The notes under the pieces: generated by a model
The model's database searches: none
What the model saw: only the letters and a program-made list of their open reading frames with translations
What the model was told of the DNA's origin: nothing
Part shown: positions 49,742-58,274 of the stretch, one piece after another
Layout: every line of letters starts with the position of its first letter
Position numbering within the stretch: the first letter of the stretch is position 1
Made by a program: the position numbers and the translations under genes
Source of the DNA: Clostridia bacterium
GTDB taxonomy: Bacteria; Bacillota; Clostridia; Oscillospirales; Acutalibacteraceae
Length of the DNA stretch: 64,000 nucleotides
Direction: 5' to 3'
Assembly (NCBI GenBank): GCA_017473165.1
Contig: JAFUNA010000014.1
Span: 1 to 64,000 of the forward strand

Positions 49742-51283
49742 ATGTTTGTTGTTACAAGCAATCAGATGTATCAGGCGGAATGCAACGCCGTTAAAAGAGG
49801 CTTCACCTTCCCGCAGCTTATGGAAAATGCGGGTCAGGCTTGTGCCGCTGTTATAAAAAAACATTTTTGCATCAGTAAGCAGAATCCCCGCAACGTTCTT
49901 ATCCTTTGCGGTAAGGGCAAAAACGGCGGCGACGGCTTTGTTATTGCAAGAAAAATGTGGGAATACGGCTGCGATGTCACCGTTCTTCTTGCCTGCGGAG
50001 AGCCCAAGGCACAGGATTCAATCGAAATGTTTTCGCTTGTTGAGGCTGCGGGAATAAACGTTGTCCGCTACGACAACAATCTCACGCTTCTCAAGCCTTA
50101 TTTTGAGAATGCCGATATTATTGTTGAAGCTATTTTCGGAACAGGCTTCACGGGTACGCTCAACCATTCATTGAGCGTGCTTGCACAGGCTGCAAACGCT
50201 TCAAAGGCAAGAATAGTTTCAATCGACGTTCCCGCAGGTGCAGACTGCGACTCCGCAACCGTTCAGGGTACGGTTTTCAAGGCTGACATGACAATTGCGA
50301 TTTCAGCCTACAAGCCCATTCACATAATGAAACCCTGCTGCAAGCATTGCGGCAGAATTGTTGTTGCGGACATCGGCATAACCGATGACGATTTCAGAAA
50401 AATTGACAGCGTTGCCTGCTTCACGCTCAACGCACAGGACATAAAGAAAATGCTGCCCAAAAGAAAGCCTGTTTCAAACAAGGGAACTTACGGACACGCC
50501 CTTTGCGTTTGCGGCAGCATGAGAATGACGGGTGCGGCATATCTTGCCGTTTCGGGTGCACTCCGCTGCGGTGCGGGTCTTGTTACGGCGGCATTTCCGC
50601 AGAGTGCATATGCGGCAATCGCCCCCAAATTCACAGAGCCTCTGCTTCTTCCGCTTGAATCAAACTTTGAAGGCACCTTTGCGTTCAATGCCATGGCAGG
50701 CGTTATGGAGGCTTCAAACAGAGCAACGGCAGTTCTTCTCGGCTGCGGCATAGGCTTCAACAAAGACACGGTCAGAATGGTCACAAACCTTGTCAAAGAG
50801 CTCAAAAAACCAACAATTATTGATGCAGACGGCATAAACGGACTGACAACAAATATAGATATACTGAAAGAAGCTCAGGCTCCGATTATTCTCACACCCC
50901 ATCCGGGTGAAATGAGCCGTCTTTGCGGCAAGCCCGTGCCCGAAATCATTGCAAATCCTATCGGAATTGCCCATTCCTTCGCAAAGGAATACGGCGTTAC
51001 CGTTGTTCTCAAAACCGCAAACACCGTTGTCTGCGACGGCAAGCAGATTTATGTCAATTCAACGGGCAATGCGGGTCTTGCAAGAGGCGGCAGCGGCGAT
51101 TTGCTTTCGGGAATGGCGGTTTCGTTCCTTGCACAGGGCATGACTCCGTTTGATGCGGCGGTATGTGCCGTCTATCTTCACGGACTGTGTGCGGATGCCG
51201 TTGCGGAAAAGACCTCTATGAGAGGAATGCTTCCCTCGGATGTTCTCAACTATCTGCCCGAGCTTTTTTCAAAATTTGAATAG
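49742..51283 (+). CDS. nnr: bifunctional NAD(P)H-hydrate epimerase / ADP-dependent NAD(P)H-hydrate dehydratase
   Basis: Product of 513 residues with the usual two-domain fusion. Residues 1-205: YjeF_N epimerase (QMYQAECNAVKRGFTFPQLM, LILCGKGKNGGDGFVIARKM, IVEAIFGTGFTG, VSIDVPAGADCDS). Residues 225-505: ribokinase-like dehydratase (GTYGHALCVCGSMRMTGAAY, PTIIDADGINGL, IILTPHPGEMSRL, NAGLARGGSGDLLSGMAVSF). It repairs damaged hydrated NADH and NADPH in the cytoplasm. Start at ATG 49742 behind TTGGAGTG. Followed after 11 bases by a lipoprotein gene. A housekeeping gene; nothing unusual in it. Confidence 0.93.
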   Translation: MFVVTSNQMYQAECNAVKRGFTFPQLMENAGQACAAVIKKHFCISKQNPRNVLILCGKGKNGGDGFVIARKMWEYGCDVTVLLACGEPKAQDSIEMFSLVEAAGINVVRYDNNLTLLKPYFENADIIVEAIFGTGFTGTLNHSLSVLAQAANASKARIVSIDVPAGADCDSATVQGTVFKADMTIAISAYKPIHIMKPCCKHCGRIVVADIGITDDDFRKIDSVACFTLNAQDIKKMLPKRKPVSNKGTYGHALCVCGSMRMTGAAYLAVSGALRCGAGLVTAAFPQSAYAAIAPKFTEPLLLPLESNFEGTFAFNAMAGVMEASNRATAVLLGCGIGFNKDTVRMVTNLVKELKKPTIIDADGINGLTTNIDILKEAQAPIILTPHPGEMSRLCGKPVPEIIANPIGIAHSFAKEYGVTVVLKTANTVVCDGKQIYVNSTGNAGLARGGSGDLLSGMAVSFLAQGMTPFDAAVCAVYLHGLCADAVAEKTSMRGMLPSDVLNYLPELFSKFE

Positions 51284-51294
51284 CAGGTGATTAT

Positions 51295-51819
51295 TTGAAA
51301 AAGGCTCTTTATGTTTGTGCCGTGCTGTTGTTTTTTATCACGGCAGGATGTGAAAAGCAGGCAGCCCCGAAAAATCAGACCCCTCCCCCGATTCCCGCAG
51401 CCTTCACCGCAAAGCTTGATGTTAAATTCGGTGATATATCAATGACCGCATCGCTTACAAAAAACGCTTCCGACGACTACACGGTGCAGATGCTCACCCC
51501 CGAAATAATGTCACCTCTTGCACTTGCTTATAAAGACGGCGGTTGCACGGTGACCTATGACGGGCTAAATTTTGAAACCGATCTCAACCGCTTTCCGCAG
51601 TCGGAATTTGGCGGACTGTTAACCTGCGCACTCTCGGATATCGAACACGGAATCGAGATTGAAACCATGATTTCCGAAGGCACGGTTACATATAAAGGCA
51701 ACGGTGAAAGAGGAATTTACACGGTTAAAAGAAACGCCGAAAACGGTGCATGGCTTGAATTTTCAGCCGAAGGTGCACAGCTTCACGTTGTTTTTTCCGA
51801 ATACAAAACATCTCAATAA
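51295..51819 (+). CDS. small lipoprotein of unknown function
   Basis: Product of 174 residues. A lipoprotein signal peptide (KKALYVCAVLLFFITAGC) with the lipobox ending at Cys 19, then a Pro-rich linker (PKNQTPPPIPAAF) and a beta-rich domain (FGDISMTASLTKNASDDYTV, GCTVTYDGLNFETDLNRFPQ). That pattern recalls LolA/LppX- or DUF4825-like beta-half-barrels, but I do not assign a family. It begins at TTG 51295 behind AGGTGA, 11 bases past the NAD(P)HX repair gene, so it is cotranscribed. Located on the outer face of the membrane. Terminator follows at 51827. Confidence 0.75.
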   Translation: MKKALYVCAVLLFFITAGCEKQAAPKNQTPPPIPAAFTAKLDVKFGDISMTASLTKNASDDYTVQMLTPEIMSPLALAYKDGGCTVTYDGLNFETDLNRFPQSEFGGLLTCALSDIEHGIEIETMISEGTVTYKGNGERGIYTVKRNAENGAWLEFSAEGAQLHVVFSEYKTSQ

Positions 51820-51826
51820 ACGCAAC

Positions 51827-51855
51827 AAGGGTCGGTGCAAAACGCATCGACCCTT
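51827..51855. terminator. bidirectional terminator
   Basis: 12-bp stem AAGGGTCGGTGC (51827-51838) / GCATCGACCCTT (51844-51855), one G-T pair, between convergent genes. Confidence 0.75.
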
Positions 51856-51859
51856 TCAA

Positions 51860-52939
51860 TTATATTACTATGCTTTCCAAAACCGCAAGTGCTTCGGTGA
51901 ATTCCTTTCCCGAATTGAATTTCGGCAGCCTTTTCAGCAGAGCGGAATAAAATCTCTGCTCGCTTTCTTCTTCCTTTTGCTGCTGTTCTTTTTTGAATTC
52001 TTCAAGCTTTTCTTTTACGGCGGCAAGGAAATCGTCTTTTTTATAAATCGGCATTTTATCCGTGCCGAGCTCCGCCGCAAGCTCTTCAAGCTGCTCAACG
52101 GTATCCGCACCGAATTCCTTAACCATTTCCATAAAAACAGGCTGTTCAAAATAAAATCTTCGTCCCGAAAGATAACCGAAGGTTTTTCTTGCATCAAGAT
52201 AGCCCATACGCATTCTTTTTTCAAGCATTTCTTCGCTGAAATCGAACGCCGCACCCAAATCGTCAATATCGTACGGTCTGATATAAACCGTTTCGGCACA
52301 GGTCATGTCACGTCTGTGTCCGAGCCCCTTCATCGAAGAAATATCAACAACAATCAGCCTGTTATAGCCGTGCTTGCGAAGCATTCCTATGGGTGCATTG
52401 TCATAGACACCGCCGTCAAGATAACGCTCACCCTCGGGCCCGATTTTGTTTACGCCGGGCACCTTTGAGGATGCAAGCAGATAGTCATGAAGCTCACCCT
52501 CGGGAATATCGTCAATGAATATCTCAAGCGGAGCAAAGCCCGACAGCTGAAACGTTACCATACCGAAGGGAATGCCCGATTTTCTGACCTTTTCCTCATC
52601 TATGAATTCTTCAAGAAGGTCTTTTGTGGGTGACGCATCAATGCCGCCGTTTTTTACGATTTCCTTAAACAAAGCGGGAATATTCCTGAAGCTGAAAAGA
52701 TTTTCGGGGTCACGAAGCTCCTCATTTATATTTATTCCTCTGTCAACGGATGCGTTTTTCCACAGGTTTACGGCATCCTCAAAACAGTCTGCCGCAATCA
52801 GCGCACCGTTAATCGAGCCGATTGAAACGCCCGCAACAACCGAAAACTCAATCCCCATTTCACGCATTGCCTTCCACGCACCGAGCTGATATGCCCCCTT
52901 GGCACCTCCGCCCGCAAGCACAAGACCGTATTTTTTCAA
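51860..52939 (-). CDS. patatin-like phospholipase
   Basis: Product of 359 residues. Oxyanion motif GGGAKGAYQLG at residues 10-20, nucleophile S39 in GVSIGS, and the dyad aspartate in YLDGGVYDNAPIG near residue 200. The last 60 residues are a charged coiled-coil tail (KEKLEEFKKEQQQKEEESEQ). Patatins hydrolyse acyl esters of phospholipids; bacterial ones may be housekeeping lipid hydrolases or effectors. No signal peptide. The start is TTG 52937-52939 behind GGAGGAGA, which gives exactly the family N terminus (KKYGLVLAGGGAKGA). Single gene; a weak promoter (TTTACA at 52993-52998) may serve it. Confidence 0.9.
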   Translation of the reverse strand: MKKYGLVLAGGGAKGAYQLGAWKAMREMGIEFSVVAGVSIGSINGALIAADCFEDAVNLWKNASVDRGININEELRDPENLFSFRNIPALFKEIVKNGGIDASPTKDLLEEFIDEEKVRKSGIPFGMVTFQLSGFAPLEIFIDDIPEGELHDYLLASSKVPGVNKIGPEGERYLDGGVYDNAPIGMLRKHGYNRLIVVDISSMKGLGHRRDMTCAETVYIRPYDIDDLGAAFDFSEEMLEKRMRMGYLDARKTFGYLSGRRFYFEQPVFMEMVKEFGADTVEQLEELAAELGTDKMPIYKKDDFLAAVKEKLEEFKKEQQQKEEESEQRFYSALLKRLPKFNSGKEFTEALAVLESIVI

Positions 52940-53045
52940 AATATCTCCTCCGTTTTTATGCTGATTTTATTTTATCACACTTCCGATATAAATGTAAACA
53001 ACAAAAATCAAGAAATGACCTACTGTTACAAATCTGCAATTTTTA

Positions 53046-53074
53046 TTGACAAAAGGGAGCTGTAATTATATTAT
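53046..53074 (+). promoter_or_regulatory. sigma-A promoter upstream of the repeat and GH125
   Basis: TTGACA (53046-53051), 17 bases, TATTAT (53069-53074). The mosaic repeat lies between it and GH125, so the leader would be about 420 bases. Confidence 0.7.
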
Positions 53075-53108
53075 TTATGTATACTTTATAAAGCAGCAAC
53101 ACACTTTG

Positions 53109-53467
53109 TTAAGTGCAAAGGTCAGAGTGATAAGTGCAAAGTGTCGGATAGGCTCCGCCTATGACCGATTTTATTCCGGAGGATAAGAAATCCCTCCACC
53201 GCAAGCGGTATTCAGTTCCTGCCATGATACCTCAATTCGAGTGTAGGGCGGCTTGACCCCAAGCCGCCGTGGATTACAGCGATTATTTTTCGGCGGGATG
53301 AGGTCATCCCGCCCTACCGTTAAAATTTATTTCAGCCGTAGGGGACGGCGTCCTCGACGTCCCGCATATAAATGCGTCGCAGACCCTTAACTTTGCATTT
53401 TGCACTTTACACTCTGCACTTTAGTTTGCAGCGGTTTGCTTGTTAAGGTGTGTTTGATTTGTTAATT
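53109..53467 (-). repeat. hairpin-mosaic intergenic repeat, copy 2
   Basis: Inverted relative to 36275-36600 and about 90 percent identical by eye, including the AT-rich shoulder AAACACACCTTAACAAGCAAA. Same hairpin modules in the same order. No coding content. It fills the whole space between the promoter at 53046 and the GH125 ribosome site. Confidence 0.75.
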
Positions 53468-53499
53468 AAAATATGAAATTTCCCGAAAGGATGATTTGA

Positions 53500-54783
53500 A
53501 TGAAAATTCCCTCATGCGTTGAGGCAAGAATGAATAAATACTGCGAAACAATCGAAAAGCACAGCAAAAAGCTTGCACAGCTTTACCGCAACTGCTATCC
53601 CAACACGCTCGAAACGGCAACGGAATTTATGGATGACGGCTCTGTTTTTGTTTTGACAGGCGATATCCCCGCAATGTGGCTGCGTGACTCAACGGCAGAG
53701 GTTTCGCATTACATTCCCCTTGCCGCCGATAACGAGGATATCCGAAGCATAATCAAGGGCGTTATCAAAAGACAGAGAATGTATATCAGCCTTGAGCCCT
53801 ATGCAAACGCATATAAAAAAGAGCCCAACAACCACAGGGAATTTGACGATTATCCCGAAAACCATCCCATCGTATGGGAAAGAAAATACGAAATAGATTC
53901 CCTCTGCTATCCCGTCAGACTTGCTTATCTTTACTGGAAAGCTACGGGCGACAGCGAAGTGCTCGGCGAAGATTTTCTTGAGAGCACCAAAACAACGGTT
54001 AATCTTTGGAGAACCGAGCAGCATCATTTTGAAAAATCTCCCTACCGCTTCACAAGAAAGAACTGTCCCGAGCAGGACACAATCCACAACAACGGCATGG
54101 GCAGTCCCGTTGAATACACGGGCATGACGTGGTCGGGCTTCAGACCCAGCGACGATGCCTGCCGCTACGGATATCTTGTTGCATCAAATATGTTTGCGGT
54201 TGTTGCTTTGGGCTATCTTGAAGAAATGCTCAGGAGTGCATATCCCGAAGAAAAAGAGCTCATTGCCGAATGCACCGCACTCAAAGCCGACATTAACAAG
54301 GGTATTGCGGAATTTGCGGTTGTTGACCACGAAAAATACGGCAAAATCTATGCCTGCGAGGTTAACGGCAAGGGTGATTATTTCCTCTTTGACGATGCAA
54401 ACGTGCCCAGTCTTCTCTCCGCACCCTATCTGGGCTTCTGCGATTACGACGATGAAATCTATATGAACACCCGCAGATTTATTTTAAGCAAGGATAACCC
54501 CTATTATTACGAAGGCGAGTTTGCAAAAGGCGTCGGCAGCCCCCACACTCCCGAAGGATATATCTGGCACATTGCACTTTCAATGCAGGGTCTTTCAAGC
54601 AGCAATCCCGACGAAATCCGTGAAATTCTTCATATGCTTGAAACAACAGACGGCGGCACGGGCTATATGCACGAGGGCTTTGATGCAAACAATCCCGATA
54701 AATTCACAAGAAGCTGGTTCAGCTGGTCATGCGCCCTGTTTGCAGAGCTTGTTGAAAAAGCTGTTGACGAAAAAATTATTTAA
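53500..54783 (+). CDS. GH125 family exo-alpha-1,6-mannosidase
   Basis: Product of 427 residues, typical of GH125. Landmarks: FVLTGDIPAMWLRDSTAEVS near residue 55, KYEIDSLCYPVRLAYLYWKA near 128, GMTWSGFRPSDDACRYGYLV near 208, FDDANVPSLLSAPYLGF near 298, and TGYMHEGFDANNPDKFTRSW near 388. GH125 enzymes are inverting alpha-1,6-mannosidases acting on N-glycan cores and yeast mannan backbones. No signal peptide, so cytoplasmic. ATG 53500 behind GAAAGGATG. It completes a set with GH38 and GH92 covering alpha-1,2, 1,3 and 1,6 mannose links. Not in an operon; a tRNA gene follows. Confidence 0.95.
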   Translation: MKIPSCVEARMNKYCETIEKHSKKLAQLYRNCYPNTLETATEFMDDGSVFVLTGDIPAMWLRDSTAEVSHYIPLAADNEDIRSIIKGVIKRQRMYISLEPYANAYKKEPNNHREFDDYPENHPIVWERKYEIDSLCYPVRLAYLYWKATGDSEVLGEDFLESTKTTVNLWRTEQHHFEKSPYRFTRKNCPEQDTIHNNGMGSPVEYTGMTWSGFRPSDDACRYGYLVASNMFAVVALGYLEEMLRSAYPEEKELIAECTALKADINKGIAEFAVVDHEKYGKIYACEVNGKGDYFLFDDANVPSLLSAPYLGFCDYDDEIYMNTRRFILSKDNPYYYEGEFAKGVGSPHTPEGYIWHIALSMQGLSSSNPDEIREILHMLETTDGGTGYMHEGFDANNPDKFTRSWFSWSCALFAELVEKAVDEKII

Positions 54784-54801
54784 GAAAATTCAAAAAAGGG
54801 C

Positions 54802-54830
54802 TTGCAAAATCCAAAACATTATGGTATTAT
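54802..54830 (+). promoter_or_regulatory. promoter of the tRNA-Thr gene
   Basis: TTGCAA (54802-54807), 17 bases, TATTAT (54825-54830), 40 bases before the tRNA. Confidence 0.65.
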
Positions 54831-54869
54831 AATCTGCGTTCGATACGGAACAGAAAAATATCATAATAT

Positions 54870-54945
<76 letters not shown>

Positions 54946-54947
54946 GA

Positions 54948-54977
54948 AAAAAGCACTTCTTTCGGGAAGTGCTTTTT
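54948..54977 (+). terminator. terminator of the tRNA gene
   Basis: 12-bp stem AAAAAGCACTTC (54948-54959) / GAAGTGCTTTTT (54966-54977) directly after the CCA end. Confidence 0.9.
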
Positions 54978-55046
54978 CAGTTATATTGCTTTAGGATGTT
55001 TGAAAAAATGCGATAAAGCCGAAAGCAATCAAGCCTCATATTTTGA

Positions 55047-55075
55047 TTGACAAAAATCATAATACATATTATTCT
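55047..55075 (+). promoter_or_regulatory. sigma-A promoter of the GxGYxYP lipoprotein gene
   Basis: TTGACA (55047-55052), 17 bases, TATTCT (55070-55075), 25 bases before the start codon. Confidence 0.7.
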
Positions 55076-55099
55076 TTATTGCAGAAGGAGATGGTTTAA

Positions 55100-56770
55100 A
55101 TGAAATCTTTTACCGCTGTTCTCATGTCAATCGCACTTTTCTTTTTAAGCTGCTTTACCCCCGAAACGCCTGCTGCAAAAACTGATGCGGAGCTTGAAAA
55201 AATCGGCTCAATCTGCCAAAAGCACGAGCTTTCGGACAAGCTTTATGTTATAGACGTTTCCGCACTTCAGGGCGAGGGCGAAAAACATATGGCAATTGCC
55301 CTGCAGGGCATTGTTGCCAAAACAAACCCCTGCATTTTCGTTCGCAACAACCAATTCAGCAACAAATATCTCAACGAAATCGAAAAAAGCGGAATCGAAA
55401 TCATTTTTAATGACGAAAACGGCAAGCCCTGGACTCTGCCCGCTCTTCTCAACAAATTCAAATCTTACATCGGCGATTCGGGCTATGTTCTTTACAAAAA
55501 GAGCGATAAAGCCGAAGGTCTTAACATGGCAACAAACCTTGCCGCCCTCTACGGCTGGCTGCCCGTGCCCGAAAACCTTGAGCAGCTTGCAATCGATGCA
55601 GGTCTGACCCTCAAAGAGGATTATACAAAAACAAATTACAATGTACTTTTCCAGTGGAATTTCTTTGAAACCCACAAAAGTGAATTCAATTACAACGCCG
55701 TTGTGAGCCTCCAATACAAAGTTGACGGTTTGCGTGACCTTGCAATTCAGCAGGGATTTTTCACCTTCTATATTGACGATGACGAAGACACAAATCTTCT
55801 TCGCAAATGTGTTATGGAATATGCGGGCGACAATGTTCCCGTGCTCGGCTGGGTAAAATATGAGGTTGCATTTGTTGAACAGGCTTCAAAAAGCGGCAAC
55901 ATCGCTCTTCCCTCTGACCACAGCCATAACTTGAGCTATCTTTCATCCTTCAGATGTGACATTCCCGACCAAAAGCACAGCGAAGCAAAGGAATATACCG
56001 ACAAAACAAAGCATTACTGTGCTCTTGTTTTCAGCGACGGCGACAATCTTCAATGGATTCAGAACGGCTACAGCGATTTTTATCAGAAGCAAAACCTTAA
56101 AAATCAGTTTCCCGTAACCTGGTCATTTTCTCCCACGCTTCAGGAATTTTCGCCCGTAACGGTTAAGCAGATTTATTCCGACGCAAGCGAAAACGATTAT
56201 TTTATGGCGGGTGTTTCGGGTGCGGGCTATATTCATCCCACCGAATATCCGTGGAAAGCCCTTACAGGCTTCACAGACCTCACCGCCGCAACAATGGCAA
56301 AAAGCAAGTTGAGCTATGTTCAGATTCTTGACGGCACTCCCGAGAACGAGTTTGAAGATAAAATTCTCACCGACAGACTTGAATATTACGCAAGATACCA
56401 AAACATCAAGGGCGGTGTTTTGAGCCTTGACCCCGACAGATACGCAGGCGGCGAAGGCAAGATTTATTTTGTCAACGACAAGCCCTTTATCAGCTACAGA
56501 CTTTCGCTCTGGCATCCCGACGGCGAGGGTGCAAATCTTACAACAGAGTGGCTTGACGAGCAGGCGGCAATTGTTAATTCATATCCCGCAGACATGAATT
56601 CAATCAACGGCTACAGCGTTATCAACATTCACCCCTGGACGGTAAGCGTTGAAAACCTTGCGTATTTCGTAAGCAAGCTTGACGAGGATGTTGTGCTTGT
56701 TACGATTGACGAGCTTATGGAAATGATTAACGAAAACATTCCTCATGAAGATGCAAAACCCGCAAAATAA
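55100..56770 (+). CDS. GxGYxYP-domain lipoprotein, putative glycoside hydrolase
   Basis: Product of 556 residues. Lipoprotein signal (FTAVLMSIALFFLSC) with Cys 18 as the lipidation site. An N-terminal domain (about 45-290) with LYVIDVSALQGEGEKHMAIA, then the C-terminal domain with CALVFSDGDNLQWIQNGYSD and the family signature GVSGAGYIHPTEYPW (GxGYxYP pattern with His for Tyr). The family is described as putative glycoside hydrolase and occurs beside sugar-degrading genes in gut bacteria; no activity is established to my knowledge. The Asp-rich FSDGDN and the GxGYxHP loop look like an active site. Surface-located, monocistronic, RBS AAGGAG. Confidence 0.85.
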   Translation: MKSFTAVLMSIALFFLSCFTPETPAAKTDAELEKIGSICQKHELSDKLYVIDVSALQGEGEKHMAIALQGIVAKTNPCIFVRNNQFSNKYLNEIEKSGIEIIFNDENGKPWTLPALLNKFKSYIGDSGYVLYKKSDKAEGLNMATNLAALYGWLPVPENLEQLAIDAGLTLKEDYTKTNYNVLFQWNFFETHKSEFNYNAVVSLQYKVDGLRDLAIQQGFFTFYIDDDEDTNLLRKCVMEYAGDNVPVLGWVKYEVAFVEQASKSGNIALPSDHSHNLSYLSSFRCDIPDQKHSEAKEYTDKTKHYCALVFSDGDNLQWIQNGYSDFYQKQNLKNQFPVTWSFSPTLQEFSPVTVKQIYSDASENDYFMAGVSGAGYIHPTEYPWKALTGFTDLTAATMAKSKLSYVQILDGTPENEFEDKILTDRLEYYARYQNIKGGVLSLDPDRYAGGEGKIYFVNDKPFISYRLSLWHPDGEGANLTTEWLDEQAAIVNSYPADMNSINGYSVINIHPWTVSVENLAYFVSKLDEDVVLVTIDELMEMINENIPHEDAKPAK

Positions 56771-56778
56771 AAAATAAC

Positions 56779-56798
56779 GGGCGGCAAAAATGCCGCCC
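56779..56798. terminator. bidirectional terminator
   Basis: 8-bp stem GGGCGGCA/TGCCGCCC with a 4-base loop, T-rich on the plus side, between convergent genes. Confidence 0.85.
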
Positions 56799-56804
56799 AT
56801 ATTG

Positions 56805-57314
56805 TTATTTTCTTTTAACAAGCTTATAAATTATCGGCGGTAAAGCCGAAGCAACAATCAATACAATGCAAAAAATAATATGTGCCGCTGTAAAGCCTAC
56901 GGGTCTAACGCTCCCGTAAAACGCTGCAAAATAGGCGTCAAAAGCAGATAGCACAGGCATGGCAGGTATCAGAAGTAATAAAAGTATTAAGGAAACATAT
57001 CTCTCAAGTCCGAGAAAAAACTGATTTATCTGAAGAAGCAGAAAAGAAACCGAAGGAACAATCAAGAACAAATAAGCTCCGAAAAACACTGCATCTCCCG
57101 ACTTTCTTTTGCAAAACACCGCAAAAGCCGACGAATATACAAGCAGAAAGAACGGAAACAACAGACTTAATGTTTCGTTTCCGCCGGGAACATACACATA
57201 GTCAACCAAAAACGGAATTCTTCCTGCTGAAAAAATGCCCAAAGCCCAAACCGCAATCGTTATTGCAACACCGAGGAAAAACCGCTTTGTATCTGAATGC
57301 TTTTCATTCGCCAT
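56805..57314 (-). CDS. four-helix integral membrane protein, unknown
   Basis: Product of 169 residues with four clear hydrophobic helices (about 12-32, 48-66, 76-98 with 105-125 continuing, and 143-163), a short acidic N terminus and a basic C terminus (YKLVKRK). No conserved motif that I recognise. ATG 57312-57314 behind AAGGAGTG. Divergent from trmO; convergent with the lipoprotein gene, so it stands alone. Confidence 0.65.
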   Translation of the reverse strand: MANEKHSDTKRFFLGVAITIAVWALGIFSAGRIPFLVDYVYVPGGNETLSLLFPFFLLVYSSAFAVFCKRKSGDAVFFGAYLFLIVPSVSFLLLQINQFFLGLERYVSLILLLLLIPAMPVLSAFDAYFAAFYGSVRPVGFTAAHIIFCIVLIVASALPPIIYKLVKRK

Positions 57315-57421
57315 ATTACCACTCCTTTCCTTGATTTAATTTTATCACAGCAAAAGATTAATTGTATTACAGAAATATTAAGATTAATTTACAAATTATT
57401 ACATTAACCAAAGGTGAAAAG

Positions 57422-58093
57422 ATGAAACTTAAAACAATAGCACGCATTCACACCGATTTCACTTCAAAATTCGGCATTCCCCGTCAGAGCGGGTTGGTTG
57501 ACGAGCTTGAAGCAACAATCGTTTTTGAGCCCGAATACAGGAATCCCGATGCACTTCGCGGAATTGAAGAATATTCCCACATTTGGCTTTTGTGGCAGTT
57601 TTCGGAATGTGCCGACAAGGAATGGACTCCGACGGTCAGACCCCCCAGACTCGGCGGCAACAAAAGAATGGGTGTTTTTGCAACACGCTCCCCTTTCAGA
57701 CCCAACCCCATAGGGCTTTCAAGCGTCAGACTTCTCGGCGTTGAGAAAACGGAAAAGCTCGGCACGATTCTACGGGTTTCGGGTGCGGATTTGCTTGACG
57801 GCACGCCGATTTATGACATCAAACCGTATCTGCCTTATGTTGACTCCCACCCCGAGGCAAGCAACGGCTTTGCACTTGATGAAAAAGAGGGCAGACTGAC
57901 GGTTGAATTTCCCGATGAACTGCTCAAAAAAATACCGCCCGAAAAACAGGCGGCATTGAAAGCGGTGCTCGCCCAAGACCCCCGACCGGGCTATCAGAAC
58001 ACGCCCGAAAGAGTCTACGGCATTGAGTTTGCAGGCTTTGACGTCAGATTCACCGTTGAGGGTGATAAACTGACGGTTATTAAAATTGAATAG
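57422..58093 (+). CDS. trmO: tRNA (N6-threonylcarbamoyladenosine37-N6)-methyltransferase TrmO
   Basis: Product of 223 residues of the TsaA/YaeB/TrmO family: ARIHTDFTSKFGIPRQSGLV, YSHIWLLWQFSE, GVFATRSPFRPNPIGLSSVR, the signature LLDGTPIYDIKPYLPYVDS, and C-terminal ALLAQDPRP-like segment (ALKAVLAQDPRPGYQ). It uses SAM to add a methyl group to t6A37 in certain tRNAs; the E. coli enzyme works on tRNA-Thr with a GGU anticodon. Start ATG 57422 behind AAAGGTG. The tRNA-Thr(GGT) gene, with A37, lies 2.5 kb upstream. Terminator at 58104. Confidence 0.92.
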   Translation: MKLKTIARIHTDFTSKFGIPRQSGLVDELEATIVFEPEYRNPDALRGIEEYSHIWLLWQFSECADKEWTPTVRPPRLGGNKRMGVFATRSPFRPNPIGLSSVRLLGVEKTEKLGTILRVSGADLLDGTPIYDIKPYLPYVDSHPEASNGFALDEKEGRLTVEFPDELLKKIPPEKQAALKAVLAQDPRPGYQNTPERVYGIEFAGFDVRFTVEGDKLTVIKIE

Positions 58094-58103
58094 TAATTGT
58101 AAC

Positions 58104-58130
58104 GGCTGTCTTAATGCGACAGCCCGTTTT
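58104..58130 (+). terminator. terminator of trmO
   Basis: Stem GGCTGTC (58104-58110) / GACAGCC (58118-58124) followed by CGTTTTTATTTT. Confidence 0.85.
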
Positions 58131-58167
58131 TATTTTGCAGGAGGCAATTCATAAACACATACCCAAT

Positions 58168-58233
58168 CCGCCTTTTTTCGGCGGGAACATTAATCCCTCC
58201 ACCGCAAGCGGTCCCCCTCCCTTGAAAGGGAGG
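58168..58233. repeat. fragment of the hairpin-mosaic repeat family
   Basis: Three adjacent small hairpins: CCGCC/GGCGG (58168-58184), CCCTCCACCGCAAGCGGT (shared with both large copies) and CCTCCCTT/AAGGGAGG (58217-58233). It lies in a short gap before the M56 gene. A further scrap with GCTTGACTCAAGC is at 61751-61766. Confidence 0.5.
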
Positions 58234-58274
58234 CAAAATCCGACCTGCATTTGAAATTAAATTTCAAAATATTT

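Noticed and set aside
52993-53021. Promoter for the patatin gene (TTTACA, then GATAAA-like)
   Set aside because: The -10 is poor and spacing ambiguous, so it is mentioned only in the gene entry.
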